DNA of 64,000 nt from Blepharisma japonicum (taxonomy: Eukaryota > Ciliophora > Heterotrichea > Heterotrichida > Blepharismidae): positions 124,001 through 188,000 of the forward strand of contig CATKHK010000044.1 in the NCBI GenBank assembly GCA_949751835.1. Reading direction: 5' to 3'. The position numbers and the translations under genes were made by a program. This document shows, piece by piece, positions 45,093-54,818 of the stretch. The notes beneath the pieces were generated by a model that was given only the letters and a program-made list of their open reading frames with translations, made no database searches and was not told the origin of the DNA. Each line of letters starts with the position of its first letter. Position 1 is the stretch's first letter.

Positions 45093-45106
45093 TATAATAA
45101 ATAAAT
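45093..45106. promoter_or_regulatory. 14-bp divergent promoter region
   Basis: Only tataataaataaat separates the two initiator ATGs of the ER thioredoxin-like gene (minus) and the zinc-finger gene (plus). The 14 bp are purely A/T. Either transcription starts inside the neighbouring coding sequence or leaders are nearly absent. Confidence 0.7.
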
Positions 45107-45436
45107 ATGGGACAGCCACAAAGAAGGAAAAAGAAGACGGCAGGAGATAAATCAAAGCATAGAGCAATAAAGCAAAAGCATTATGATAAAGATGTTGACC
45201 AAATACACCATGATCTAAAGCCTGAAGTTGCACAAAAATTGATGTCTCAGCCTTTAGATGAGGATTTGCCTGGACAAGGGCAATTTTATTGCATTGAATG
45301 TGCAAGATATTTTATTGATAATACGGCACTTCAGCATCATAAAAAGGACAAAGCACATAAAAAGAGAGTGAGAGAGCTAAAGGAAGTCCCATATTCACAA
45401 GAAGAAGCAGAAAGATGTGCAGGGATGACGAAATAA
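45107..45436 (+). CDS. ZNF593/Bud20-like zinc-finger ribosome biogenesis factor
   Basis: 109 residues. An Arg/Lys-rich N-terminus ([19 protein letters not shown]) and a single C2H2 finger, [32 protein letters not shown], match the ZNF593/Bud20 family, which travels with pre-60S particles from nucleus to cytoplasm. The [14 protein letters not shown] lead-in to the finger is family-typical. Complete length is normal for the family. Ends with TAA, no Trp codon. Confidence 0.93.
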   Translation: MGQPQRRKKKTAGDKSKHRAIKQKHYDKDVDQIHHDLKPEVAQKLMSQPLDEDLPGQGQFYCIECARYFIDNTALQHHKKDKAHKKRVRELKEVPYSQEEAERCAGMTK

Positions 45437-45856
45437 AGCCAGCCAGAAGCTCAAATAAATACAAAAATAAATTATTAGATTTTTCGATTAATATAAAATA
45501 AATAAGCATAACAATGCAAGAATGACCCCATGAAGAAACATTTCTCACAAAATTTATTAGAAGGCAATAGTTTTTTTCCTACAAATCTTTAAAGCTTTAA
45601 ATTAAATTACTTAAAACTCGACATTATTGGTTATCTTTATTTTTGATATCCAAATCTATCAGTTTTCAAATTGAAAAATTATCTAAATTTGTCCACTCAT
45701 AATTTTTTATGACTGTAAACCTTCTCTTCCTTTTTGTTTTTTTTAAATTTTTAAAATCAGTCCTCAACAGCTTAGTAAACATTTAAATTCTAAAATTCCT
45801 GGCATTTTCATTTAAAGCATTATAATGCTCCTCATCAAAACTAACAATAAATAATC
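45437..45856. other. Intergenic, AT-rich
   Basis: 420 bp between the zinc-finger gene and the ankyrin-kinase gene. A short ATG-initiated stretch at 45514 (18 codons with one TGA) is not convincing. Otherwise poly-T/A tracts; contains the kinase promoter. Confidence 0.5.
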
Positions 45857-47386
45857 ATGGGAAACAGTCTAAAAACTAACTATGGCTTACTTGACGCTGT
45901 CTCCAAAGGTGACAGCATCAGTGCAGCCAAATATCTTCAAGCAGGTGCAAATCCTAACGCAAAAGATTCAAAAGGCCGTTCATGTCTACGAATAGCTCTC
46001 GAGAATGGAGACGTGGAATTATTCCAAATTTTCTTCAATATCGGTGCTGAAATGCTGCCTCCGATCATCAATTCAACTCCTCTGCACATTTCAGTCTCCT
46101 TAGGCCACTACAAGCTGAGTCGCTATTTCCTCCGAGACCAAAAGTCGTTTCCAAATTATAAAAACACAAGCGATATGAATGGGCAAACTCCTCTTCACAT
46201 TGCGGCTTACCAAGGCAGCTCTGAGCTTGTCGCACTTTTGCTTAAATATAATGCGCAGCCTTATCTCAGGGACAGATTTGGAAAAACCCCAAGTGATTTA
46301 GCAATTGAGTCCAAGTCGCCAATGGCTGATGAAATAATTGAGCAGTTATCAATGGAAGACTTAATAGTGAGGACTCCTAACACTGGCCGACAAGTAGCCA
46401 CAGAATCTGACTTATTAACACAAAATTCTAATCCAAAAAAAGACTCAACATCAAAAAGCACAATAGGGTCTTCCACTTTTGAGCATGAAGAATCTACGTT
46501 AAGCTTATTAGAAGAAGCGCTAAGAGACACAAGAATTCCATTAATTCGTAGCCATGAATTGGTATTTGGGGATCTAATTAACAGAGGATCCTCTTGTCAA
46601 GTATTCCGAGGCAAATGGAGAGGAACTGATGTAGCCATTAAACAATTCAAACTTGAATACAGCACTTCTCTTAAAGAAATGCAGAAATTTGTAAAAGAAA
46701 TGCAAATTCTTGATCAGGTCAGACATCCACACTTGATCCTACTTATGGGAATTTGTGTAGATAAGCCGAATTTTTGTTTAGTTTCTGAACTCGTGCCGAA
46801 TTGCTCACTGTTTCAAGCACTGCATAAAAAGAAAGATAGGCAACTAACATTAAGCGAAAGGCTTCAGATTGCGATACAGATTACTCAAGGCATTGCGTAT
46901 TTGCATACAAATGATCCTCCCATTTTGCATAGAGATTTAAAGCCTGAAAATGTTTTGGTAATTTTTATGTAGCTTGATGACGCTTATAATGTGAAAATTG
47001 CAGATTTTGGGCTTGCAAGACCGCTGACTTGTTTTAGGGGCGAAGACTCACAGACTACGCTATGTATTGGGACGACAAGATTTATGGCGCCTGAGCTGTT
47101 TGATAAAGACCAGCTGCATGAAATTGGGGTTGAAGTAGATATTTGGTCCTTAGGATGCATTTTTATTGAGCTTTTTAGTAATAAGCGACCTTGGAACTAC
47201 ATTTCTAGTTCAAACGCAAATTGTATTTATTATGAAATTTTCCAGAAAAAACCTATTCCTATTCCGAGTGTTATACCTGATGCGATCAGGGATATTATTA
47301 CAAATTGCTGTAGCTATATTCCTGAGAAGAGAATGAATGCTTCTCAAATACTTGAAAAGCTGAATGAGCTGAAATCTACTTTGTAG
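45857..47386 (+). CDS. Ankyrin-repeat TKL-type protein kinase
   Basis: 504 residues from two exons joined over a 15-nt intron at 46958-46972. MGNSL could be myristoylated. Residues ~5-155 hold four ankyrin repeats (GQTPLHIAAYQGSSELVALLLKY is the clearest). After a Ser/Thr-rich linker the kinase domain (~230-500) shows a glycine loop NRGSSCQVFRG, VAIKQFK (ATP Lys), HRDLKPENVL, DFGLARP, a GTTRFMAPE activation segment and DIWSLGC. Ankyrin plus a Raf/ILK-like TKL kinase is a known plant and protist combination. All key catalytic residues are intact. The intron falls between HRDLKPENVL and LDDAYNVKIADFG. Confidence 0.93.
46958..46972 (+). other. 15-nt spliceosomal intron (ankyrin kinase)
   Basis: gtaatttttatgtag, phase 0, inside the catalytic core between the HRD and DFG motifs; retention gives in-frame TAG and truncates the kinase. 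Confidence 0.94.
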
Positions 47387-47713
47387 TATTTGCTAATGAT
47401 AAATAATTATTTATGTTATCAATTCTTTTTTGTTTTATTTAAAATTTAATTAATGATTTCTCCTTTTATAATTTTATTTATAAGAAGTTTTTAATATTTA
47501 CATCATAATTTTCAGTATAAATTAAGCAAGTAAAACCAATCACACATTAATTAATGATAATGAAAATATTACATTATGGTAATTAATTGACCAGTAGCAT
47601 TATTTTAAAATTAACTAAAACTGAGACTCATTATAACAAGTATTGGCTTCAATTCTATTATATTTCTATTAATAAAGTCTCTTTCTTATCTCATTTTAAT
47701 CCATCAACTATAA
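47387..47713. other. Intergenic, AT-rich
   Basis: 327 bp between the kinase gene and glutamate dehydrogenase, both plus strand. No ORF or RNA gene seen; contains the dehydrogenase promoter. Confidence 0.5.
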
Positions 47714-49180
47714 ATGTTAAAGAACGTGGCTTCTAAAGCTTTTTTAGGCAAAAGATCTTCTTTAGGCCGCAGCGAAGCTCTTAGAGACATTGGAATGAAG
47801 GAGCATGTTCACAAACTTCTAGACAGATCTTCAGCTTTTACTAGAATTCCAGGCTCCTTTGTGGAAGGCCTCAAGAAGTGCTCACACATTTTAGAAATGC
47901 AAATTCCAATCAAGCGTGATGACGGCTCAATTGATATTTTTGAAGGATTTAGAGCTCATCATTCGATTCATGCACTTCCTCTTAAAGGAGGAATCAGATT
48001 TAGCGCAGGTTTAAAGCTAGAAGATGTAGAAGCTGTTGCAGCTCTTATGACATTGAAGATGGCTGTTGTGGACATTCCTTATGGAGGAGCCCACGGAGGA
48101 GTTTCTGTTGATCCATCAAAACTTAGCAAATCAGAACTTGAGCAACTGACTCGCCAATATGCGAGAGAATTAACAAAATCTGGATTTATGGGACCATCAA
48201 TTGATGTTGCTGGACCAGATATTGGAACTGATACCACTACAATGGCATGGGTTATGGATGAATACTCAAAACTAGCTCCAAATGATACTGAAGGACTTGC
48301 AGTTGTGACTGGAAAGCCAGAAGCATCTGGTGGGATTGCTGGCAGAGTTGAAGCTACTGGCTTAGGATTCTATTATGCTCTCCATCAATTTTTATCTGAT
48401 TTGGAACTTACTGAAACTTTAGGTCTCACCAATAATTTAGATAATAAATCATATATTATTCAAGGCTTTGGAAATGTAGGATATTATATCTCGAAATTTG
48501 TCACTGAAAACGCAAAAGGAAAAGTAGTTGGGATTTTAGAAAAAGACGGTGGCACTTATAATCCAGATGGGCTAGACATTAAAGCTTTAAAAAAGCACTT
48601 TGACAGACATCATACCCTTAAAGGTTTTGATGGAGGAGACACCTACTCCTACGCAGAAGAAATATTAGCCAAAGAGTGCGACATTTTAGTCCCAGCAGCC
48701 GTAGAAAGGACTATTAACTCAGAAAACATGCACCTCCTTAAATGCAAAATTGTTGCAGAAGCTGCAAATATGCCAGTTACACTTAAAGCTGAAGAGTACT
48801 TAAACAATCGTGGAGTGGCTATTTTACCAGACATCTTAATGAACTCTGGTGGAGTCATTACTTCATACTTTGAGTATGTGAAAAATATTGGACACATCAG
48901 CCCTGGTAAATTAACAAAGAGATGGGAAATGAGGTCAAATGAAGCCATATTGAAATTCATTGCTGGATTGCTAGATGTAGAACTTACACATGGGGAACTT
49001 CATGTTGCATCTGATTTGGATATCGTTAATAATGCTTTAGAAGACCTTATGACAACTTCTGTCAAATCAACTCAGAAGACTGCAAGTAGATTTGCTATCA
49101 ATTATAGAGATGCAGCTTATTTGAATGCAGTTAACAGAATATATGAAAATTTAAGATATAGCAGCTACTACGCAGCATAA
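47714..49180 (+). CDS. Glutamate dehydrogenase, mitochondrial type
   Basis: 488 residues, uninterrupted. It interconverts glutamate with 2-oxoglutarate and ammonium using NAD(P). Seen: FEGFRAHHSIHALPLKGGIRF, LMTLKMAVVDIPYGGAHGGV (substrate Lys region), GPDIGTDTTTMAWVMDEY, KPEASGGIAGRVEATG, the nucleotide-binding QGFGNVGYYISKF and NSGGVITSYFEYVKN. The basic, Ser-rich N-terminus (LKNVASKAFLGKRSSLGRS) fits a mitochondrial targeting peptide. Length is close to the animal enzyme without its ~50-residue antenna insert. Both Trp codons are TGG. Confidence 0.95.
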   Translation: MLKNVASKAFLGKRSSLGRSEALRDIGMKEHVHKLLDRSSAFTRIPGSFVEGLKKCSHILEMQIPIKRDDGSIDIFEGFRAHHSIHALPLKGGIRFSAGLKLEDVEAVAALMTLKMAVVDIPYGGAHGGVSVDPSKLSKSELEQLTRQYARELTKSGFMGPSIDVAGPDIGTDTTTMAWVMDEYSKLAPNDTEGLAVVTGKPEASGGIAGRVEATGLGFYYALHQFLSDLELTETLGLTNNLDNKSYIIQGFGNVGYYISKFVTENAKGKVVGILEKDGGTYNPDGLDIKALKKHFDRHHTLKGFDGGDTYSYAEEILAKECDILVPAAVERTINSENMHLLKCKIVAEAANMPVTLKAEEYLNNRGVAILPDILMNSGGVITSYFEYVKNIGHISPGKLTKRWEMRSNEAILKFIAGLLDVELTHGELHVASDLDIVNNALEDLMTTSVKSTQKTASRFAINYRDAAYLNAVNRIYENLRYSSYYAA

Positions 49181-49284
49181 ATAACTAGCTAATATTTATT
49201 TTTAGAATTCTTTAAATAATAATATACTGGCTTCAGCAGATAAATCCAAAAAAAGTATGGAACTTATAAAGATCTCATTTTGCA

Positions 49285-49656
49285 ATGAAGATCTCATCCC
49301 AATCTTGGCAAGCTCAATTAAACCATGAATCCACACACCCTTCTCCAATTGCTCCTGAAGCTCACAACACAGCCAAGCGCCCTTCAAGTTCTCTTATAGA
49401 TAAAGTCAAAACTATGCAGCTAACCATTAATAGGCTTGAATCTGAACGAGATAACTTATCCCACACAGTTTCTGATCTAAAACAACTCATCCAGAGGCTT
49501 TCTATTCAACAAAAGAGAGAAGCAGAACGAAGCTTAAGGATCTCACAAGATTTAAGTCAAAAAGCTAAAAGATTGGAAAATGCATTAGAAATTTCAAGAG
49601 AGCATGGGGATCATTTCCAGAAAATTAAGAGTTTTTGGGTGGAATTTATTGAATAA
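49285..49656 (+). CDS. Small coiled-coil protein
   Basis: 123 residues. N-terminal ~40 residues are polar and disordered (NHESTHPSPIAPEAHNTAKRP); residues ~42-115 are coiled coil (TINRLESERDNLSHTVSDLKQL; SQKAKRLENALEISREHGDHF). Two TGG Trp codons. Its stop is 22 bp from the stop of the convergent gene. Confidence 0.72.
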   Translation: MKISSQSWQAQLNHESTHPSPIAPEAHNTAKRPSSSLIDKVKTMQLTINRLESERDNLSHTVSDLKQLIQRLSIQQKREAERSLRISQDLSQKAKRLENALEISREHGDHFQKIKSFWVEFIE

Positions 49657-49678
49657 GCTTAACAAGATTATTAAAAAT

Positions 49679-50665
49679 TTATAAAAAGTCGTGGATATGC
49701 TTTCTATAGTCTCCCTTAATTTTAGGAAAATTTCGCTTTCTTGAGGTTATTTTTTCAAAATTTGGAGTTGGAGTGTGTGTTTTCGGCAGAATCATGTTAT
49801 AAGCATTCATAGCTTTTTGACGGTTAACTGTATCAGTCGTGTACCTTTCTTCTGGAAAACGGTTTGCCCCTTTGCTCATGTCTACAGCCCCAGTGTCTAG
49901 TTTCGTTTTGATAATTTTGTCAGACCAGTTATAAGGTGGTGGGGAAAGAGATCTGTACGGTTCTTTTCTAGATGAAATTTTGTAGAAGTCAACGCACGGG
50001 GTGCTTTTATATTTCGAAAAAATTCTTGGAAAATAATTAATACTTTCAAACCTAGCATCACATTGTGGAGTCAAATTGTATTTTCTAGGCGACTGTTTAT
50101 CAAAAGAAACCGATGGCACTGGAGACCACGACAAATTCAAAAGATCATCAGTCCTTTTTTGCTTAACTTTTTCATTCAACACATCCAAATCCACATAGCT
50201 AGCTTCTGCTTCTAAAGCCTGCTGACTTTTTACAGGATAATGACAAGTAAGATCATCAGTATCCATACACGTTGGGATATAAACTTTTGATTTTCTAGTC
50301 ACACTTGAAACTGACCTCAATAAAACTCCTGGTGATCTCGGTATAATAAAATTAATCCTAGGATTATATCTAGTAGAAGGAGGAGCATCAAGATTCGAAG
50401 GTTTCTATATAAATTTTACGTTTATTTGTTCTATTTTTTCTCTTGATGGTGATAAAAAACTTGAGGATTGTTTATTCTTTACTTTTTCAATTTTATTTAA
50501 TGAGTTGATTTCTCTTTGGACTTTTTTTAATTCTTTTTCTACATCTTCTACGCCAATTCTTTTTAAGCCCGACTGCTCATTTTTTTCTCGAAATGTAAAA
50601 ATCTTGTTGGCATGGTCATGAACTTTGCCTTGTCTAGAAAATTTTCTTGCATTTAAAAAGCTCAT
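49679..50665 (-). CDS. Uncharacterised basic protein with Pro-rich motifs
   Basis: 323 residues from two exons joined over a 15-nt intron at 50405-50419. Exon 1 includes a short helix (DVEKELKKVQREINSLNKIEK). Exon 2 is rich in Ser, Lys, Pro and Tyr with spaced motifs (PRKYNLTPQCDARF; PPPYNWSDKIIKTKL; HTPTPNFEKITSRKRNFP) that look like short microtubule- or axoneme-protein repeats. No named family recognised. Confidence 0.7.
50405..50419 (-). other. 15-nt spliceosomal intron
   Basis: Minus strand gtaaaatttatatag, phase 0, joining EQIN to KPSNLDAPPSTRY. Retention gives TAG at the acceptor. Confidence 0.85.
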
Positions 50666-50698
50666 TTTAACTAATAAAACGACCTATTTATGTTTATA

Positions 50699-51274
50699 TT
50701 AAACTCTGTTCTGATGAGAAGACTCTGCCCAGTCACTTAAATCGATCTCTGAGAGCAATTCTTGCAGTCTTGCTTTAAATGCAACATTATTTTCTGTGAC
50801 TACTTTACAGTCATATCTGACCCAAATTTCGTATTTTGTGGATTTTCCTTTGTCAACGACTCTTATCCCAGTGATTTGATCAGGCAGATAAAATGTTTCT
50901 CCAATTAAAGCAAAAGCTAAACGAGTCCAAATATTCTTGATTTCGTCGCGATTGTAAGGCCTTTTGAATGAGTAATCAGAACCTAATTTATTTACTCCGT
51001 CTTCCCAAGCTGGGATAATCTCACGTTCAAAGATTCCGATAGCTTCAATTGACTGGGACATTCCTTCAAAATTTTTTTGCATGTTGCTTTCATCGACAAA
51101 GAGAAATGTGGGATCTGCATGAGGGAGGTTGGACCAATGCTGCCAAAATGACCATACAGTGTCGAAATTTCCAACTTTTTTCATGTTTTCTAGAAAATTT
51201 GCTGTGTTTCTGGTGTCCCACATTTCCCAGAGGGTCCATGATCTTTGCAGTGGATACTTACTTGAAGCTTCCAT
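50699..51274 (-). CDS. Translation initiation factor eIF4E (cap-binding protein)
   Basis: 191 residues. The ATG at 51274 (MEASSKYPLQRSWTLWEMWD) is chosen over an upstream in-frame TTG. eIF4E binds the mRNA cap through stacked Trp residues; here WTLWEMW, FDTVWSFWQHWSNLP and PAWEDGVNKLGSDY provide the family's Trp and Glu positions, followed by KNIWTRLAFALIGETF and a C-terminal KYEIWVRY strand. All ten Trp codons are TGG. It lacks an N-terminal extension. Confidence 0.93.
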   Translation of the reverse strand: MEASSKYPLQRSWTLWEMWDTRNTANFLENMKKVGNFDTVWSFWQHWSNLPHADPTFLFVDESNMQKNFEGMSQSIEAIGIFEREIIPAWEDGVNKLGSDYSFKRPYNRDEIKNIWTRLAFALIGETFYLPDQITGIRVVDKGKSTKYEIWVRYDCKVVTENNVAFKARLQELLSEIDLSDWAESSHQNRV

Positions 51275-51501
51275 CTTTATAAGAATCCTTAGCAAGTATT
51301 TTAATTATTTTTATTCTTACTGATAATATAAAATCTATTTGCAATATTTATTAATAATTTTATTTGGATATATTTTGCTGAATTTCAACTTATCAAAGAA
51401 TTTTAAAAGATTTTACAATTTAATGTAACATGATTAAGTATGATTTCTATAACCATTAATTTTCCTTTAAACAAACGCTTGCATCTGATTAAAAAAAATA
51501 A

Positions 51502-54174
51502 ATGGAAGGGCAAGTTGCTGCAATGGTTGATGAAATTTGCCGAGCAGAGGCAGAATATGGCTCATGGACATTGATGCATAGATTTTCTCTCTGCAATCAA
51601 TGGCTTAGAAGAATAGGAAACTCAGATATTGAAGGACTTGCATGGATCTACGTATGGATGAGATATTCAGAACTGAGAAAATTAGACTGGCAAAGAAATT
51701 ATAACACAAAACCATCAGAATTAGCCTGGAATCAAAAAAACCTGACATATACCATTACAGAGCTTATTGCCAATGCAAATAAACAGGGCTTTGTATCTCC
51801 TGTATGGCTATTGCGTGGAATTTTAGGGAGCTTTGGCAGAGGTGGCGATAATGGACAAAGAATTAGAGACCAAATCTTAGAAATCATCCATAAACATAGA
51901 ATTGGCGAAAGAGCAGGAACTTATATAGAGCAATGGCATCAAAAATTGCATAACAACACAACTCCTGACGATATTGGCATTTGTGAAGCAACTATAGCTT
52001 ATTGGGAAACAAATAACATGGGGAAATATTGGGAAGTTTTGAACCGTCATGGAATTACAAGAGAAAGATTAGCTTCATTTGAAAGGCCTATCACAACCCA
52101 GCCAGACTATATGCCTCATTTAATTAATGACTTCAGAGATTTCTTGAGGACATTGAAATCTGTCCATTCAGGAGCTGATTTAATCACAAGCATAGACAAT
52201 GCTCGTCATTGCTTTACTCAAGGCATGCATAATAAAGTTAATGATATCCTTAGCAATCTTCATCATTGGGATAAAGTAGCACAGATCGAAAGAACAGTAT
52301 GGGCAAGGCTTGAAATTAATTACCATGCAAATAAAGGAAATCACCAACAATATAGAGAAATTTTATATGTGGATATAAGCTTAGATCTCTATGTAAGACA
52401 GCTATGCGAATCAATTATACATATAGAAATGGCACCAAGACATTATATTAGAGAGCTAAATTTATTATTAGATAACGCTACTATCACATCTGAGGATCCA
52501 GAATTTTCTACAGCCATAAATGATTGGAAAGCTTTAGCATCAAGATATGTAGCTAATTTAGAAGGAAATCGCGATATTGCTTTAGTTCTGAAATCCGCAG
52601 CAGACAGAATAAGCAGAGTTCTGGGAATTGCAGTAGACGCTTATAATAAAATAATCCAACCAAAAGCACAAGTAATAGGAACTCGTTGCAAAATTGAGGA
52701 AGATTTTATTGATCTTTTTACAGAAGAAGCTGTAAGAGGCTCTTGCTTCTTTGCTCCTTCAATGATTTTGAGGAAATTAGATGCACAGTTCAGAGGAATT
52801 GCAAAGCTAAAGCCTTGGCAAATAATTAGCCCAGTTTCAAAAATTCAAGGAAGACTTGTAAAGGTTGAGCTACTTCATGACGTATCTTATAGTGTTTATA
52901 CAGAACCGACTATTTTATTATCAAAAAAAGTGTCTGGAGAAGAAGAAATCCCTGAAGGTGTCCTTGGGGTCATTTCTTGTACAGAACTTGATGGACTAGC
53001 CCACGTCTCTGTAAGGGCAAGAAATGGGAAAAAACTTCTTGCTGTCTGCTTTAATGAAGAAGAAGTTAAAAAAATTGAGGAATATGCGGGCCAATGGGTT
53101 TCTGCAAGCTCTCAAGGAGGAATCATAACAGTTAAGCCAGCACAAGTAGAAGCTACTACAGCTGAGCATTCAGACTCCCATGAAGCTCCACAAGTAAAAC
53201 GGCCACATCCTTTAGAGTCCATAGCTATAACTGCTGACCAATTCGGAGAAGGAAAAACAGGGGCAAAAGCTTCCAATTGTGCAATATTGAGAAGGAGTCT
53301 TCCTGAACAATTTGGAGTCCCACAACAAGTAGCCCTTCCTTATGGGGTTTGTGAGCATGTTCTTTCTCATCCTATAAATGAAGAGAGACGCCAAAGATAT
53401 ACACAACTCATTGAAAGTCTTCAAGGAATGGAGCACAACCAGCAGGTTGTAGAAATCCTGGATAACTTAAAAGAAGTCATTTTAGAGCTAGAAATGCCTG
53501 AGGACGAAATAAATGAAATTAAAGAAAAATTATATAGCATTGGAGTAAAAAAAGATGATTGGGCTGCTGCATTTACGGCAATTAAAAAGGTTTGGGCTAG
53601 CAAATTTAATGAAAGAGCTTATTTAAGCACCGTAAAAGCAAGAATTTCGCTAAATGATATAGTGATGTCTGTGCTGTGCCAAGAAGTTATTCAAGGAGAA
53701 TATGCATATGTATTGCACACTAAAGATCCATTTACTAATGATTCATCACATATATATGGAGAGCTAGTCCTTGGACTTGGAGAAACCTTGGTTGGCGCTT
53801 TTGATGGCCGTGCTTTTTCGTTTACAGTCAATAAGCACAGTGATGAGTATCAAATTGAAAGCTTCCCTAATAAGTCAGTTGCATTGAGAGGGTCTGGATA
53901 TATTTTCAGATCTGACTCAAATTCAGAAGATTTGCCTGAGTTTGCAGGTGCTGGGCTATTTGACAGTATTATAATGAGCTCTCCTCAAGAGCAAATATTG
54001 TCGTATGCGAATGAAAGATTGTATACAGACTTTGGGTTCTGCAGAGAAATAATTTTCAAACTAAGAGAAATCGGAATTTTAGTTGAAAATGCATTCAATG
54101 GGATCCCACAGGATATAGAAGGAGTCATTGCTGGAGGAAAAGTATTTGTTGTCCAGTCAAGACCTCAGGTTTAA
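51502..54174 (+). CDS. Alpha-glucan water dikinase (GWD), short form
   Basis: 890 residues, uninterrupted. GWD phosphorylates amylopectin-like glucan using ATP's beta-phosphate via a phospho-His, loosening granules for breakdown. Seen: GSWTLMHRF, SSFGRGGDNGQ-type ligand loop (GSFGRGGDNGQRIRD), EQWHQKLHNNTTPDDI, GLAHVSVRARNGKKLLA with catalytic His501, and a C-terminal ATP-grasp-like nucleotide-binding part (FRSDSNSEDLPEFAGAGLFDS; VFVVQSRPQV). Plant enzymes are ~1400 residues with N-terminal CBM45 modules; these are absent here. All 17 Trp codons are TGG, suggesting strong expression. No targeting peptide, so cytosolic glucan is the probable substrate. Confidence 0.93.
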   Translation: MEGQVAAMVDEICRAEAEYGSWTLMHRFSLCNQWLRRIGNSDIEGLAWIYVWMRYSELRKLDWQRNYNTKPSELAWNQKNLTYTITELIANANKQGFVSPVWLLRGILGSFGRGGDNGQRIRDQILEIIHKHRIGERAGTYIEQWHQKLHNNTTPDDIGICEATIAYWETNNMGKYWEVLNRHGITRERLASFERPITTQPDYMPHLINDFRDFLRTLKSVHSGADLITSIDNARHCFTQGMHNKVNDILSNLHHWDKVAQIERTVWARLEINYHANKGNHQQYREILYVDISLDLYVRQLCESIIHIEMAPRHYIRELNLLLDNATITSEDPEFSTAINDWKALASRYVANLEGNRDIALVLKSAADRISRVLGIAVDAYNKIIQPKAQVIGTRCKIEEDFIDLFTEEAVRGSCFFAPSMILRKLDAQFRGIAKLKPWQIISPVSKIQGRLVKVELLHDVSYSVYTEPTILLSKKVSGEEEIPEGVLGVISCTELDGLAHVSVRARNGKKLLAVCFNEEEVKKIEEYAGQWVSASSQGGIITVKPAQVEATTAEHSDSHEAPQVKRPHPLESIAITADQFGEGKTGAKASNCAILRRSLPEQFGVPQQVALPYGVCEHVLSHPINEERRQRYTQLIESLQGMEHNQQVVEILDNLKEVILELEMPEDEINEIKEKLYSIGVKKDDWAAAFTAIKKVWASKFNERAYLSTVKARISLNDIVMSVLCQEVIQGEYAYVLHTKDPFTNDSSHIYGELVLGLGETLVGAFDGRAFSFTVNKHSDEYQIESFPNKSVALRGSGYIFRSDSNSEDLPEFAGAGLFDSIIMSSPQEQILSYANERLYTDFGFCREIIFKLREIGILVENAFNGIPQDIEGVIAGGKVFVVQSRPQV

Positions 54175-54189
54175 GTTAAAACTAATTAC

Positions 54190-54798
54190 TTAGGAAAATA
54201 ATCTTGATGAATTGGAAGTAAACTCAGCTGGATTATCATAATATTTTACAGGATCTTCCCATAAGTCAATTCTTATCCCATTTAAAACTTCATAAACAAA
54301 CCCGCCTTCGTTTCAAAATGAAGGCTGTTCTTGTACACCTTGAAAAACCCTAAAAAAGCTGTCTTTTTTCGCTTCTTCATCCCCTTCATCAAAGCTATCT
54401 CTATAGTATCCTTCTTTATATTGAATTCCTGACGCACAATAATAATTCACTTCATCATCATTTACAGCAGCCCACAAAGTATTATTACTAAAATAAGGAT
54501 TTGTCTTAAAATCCAAGGTCAATTTATATGTTTTTACCTTATTTCTTGACGAAAATTCATCTAATGTTAAATCGTCTAAAAATTCCAAAATATTTCAGTC
54601 TTCAGAGGTAAAGAGTTTTGAAAGTGTATGATGATTCCTAAGGACCCTTTTTCAAAAGTGAGGAGATCTCTTAAGCTCGACTGAGCGGGCAAGATATTCA
54701 TGTTTCAGTAATTCTTGGTATTTATTTTCAATTTCTATAATTTCAGCTGCACGTCTTTCAAGAAGTTGGTCAATCTTTTGTTGTGCAGAAGAAATCAT
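54190..54798 (-). CDS. NAP/SET-family histone chaperone
   Basis: 202 residues with TGA-Trp at three sites. A dimerising N-terminal helix (KIDQLLERRAAEIIEIENKYQELLKHEY) leads into the NAP core: SPHFWKRVLRNHHTLSKLFTSEDWNILEFLDDL, then LTLDFKTNPYFSNNTLWAAV. The acidic C-terminal tail typical of SET is largely missing (short DEGDEEAKKDS loop only). It likely carries H2A-H2B or other histones. Its stop is 15 bp from that of the convergent dikinase gene. Confidence 0.9.
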
Positions 54799-54818
54799 AT
54801 TTAATTATGTGAGTTAAT

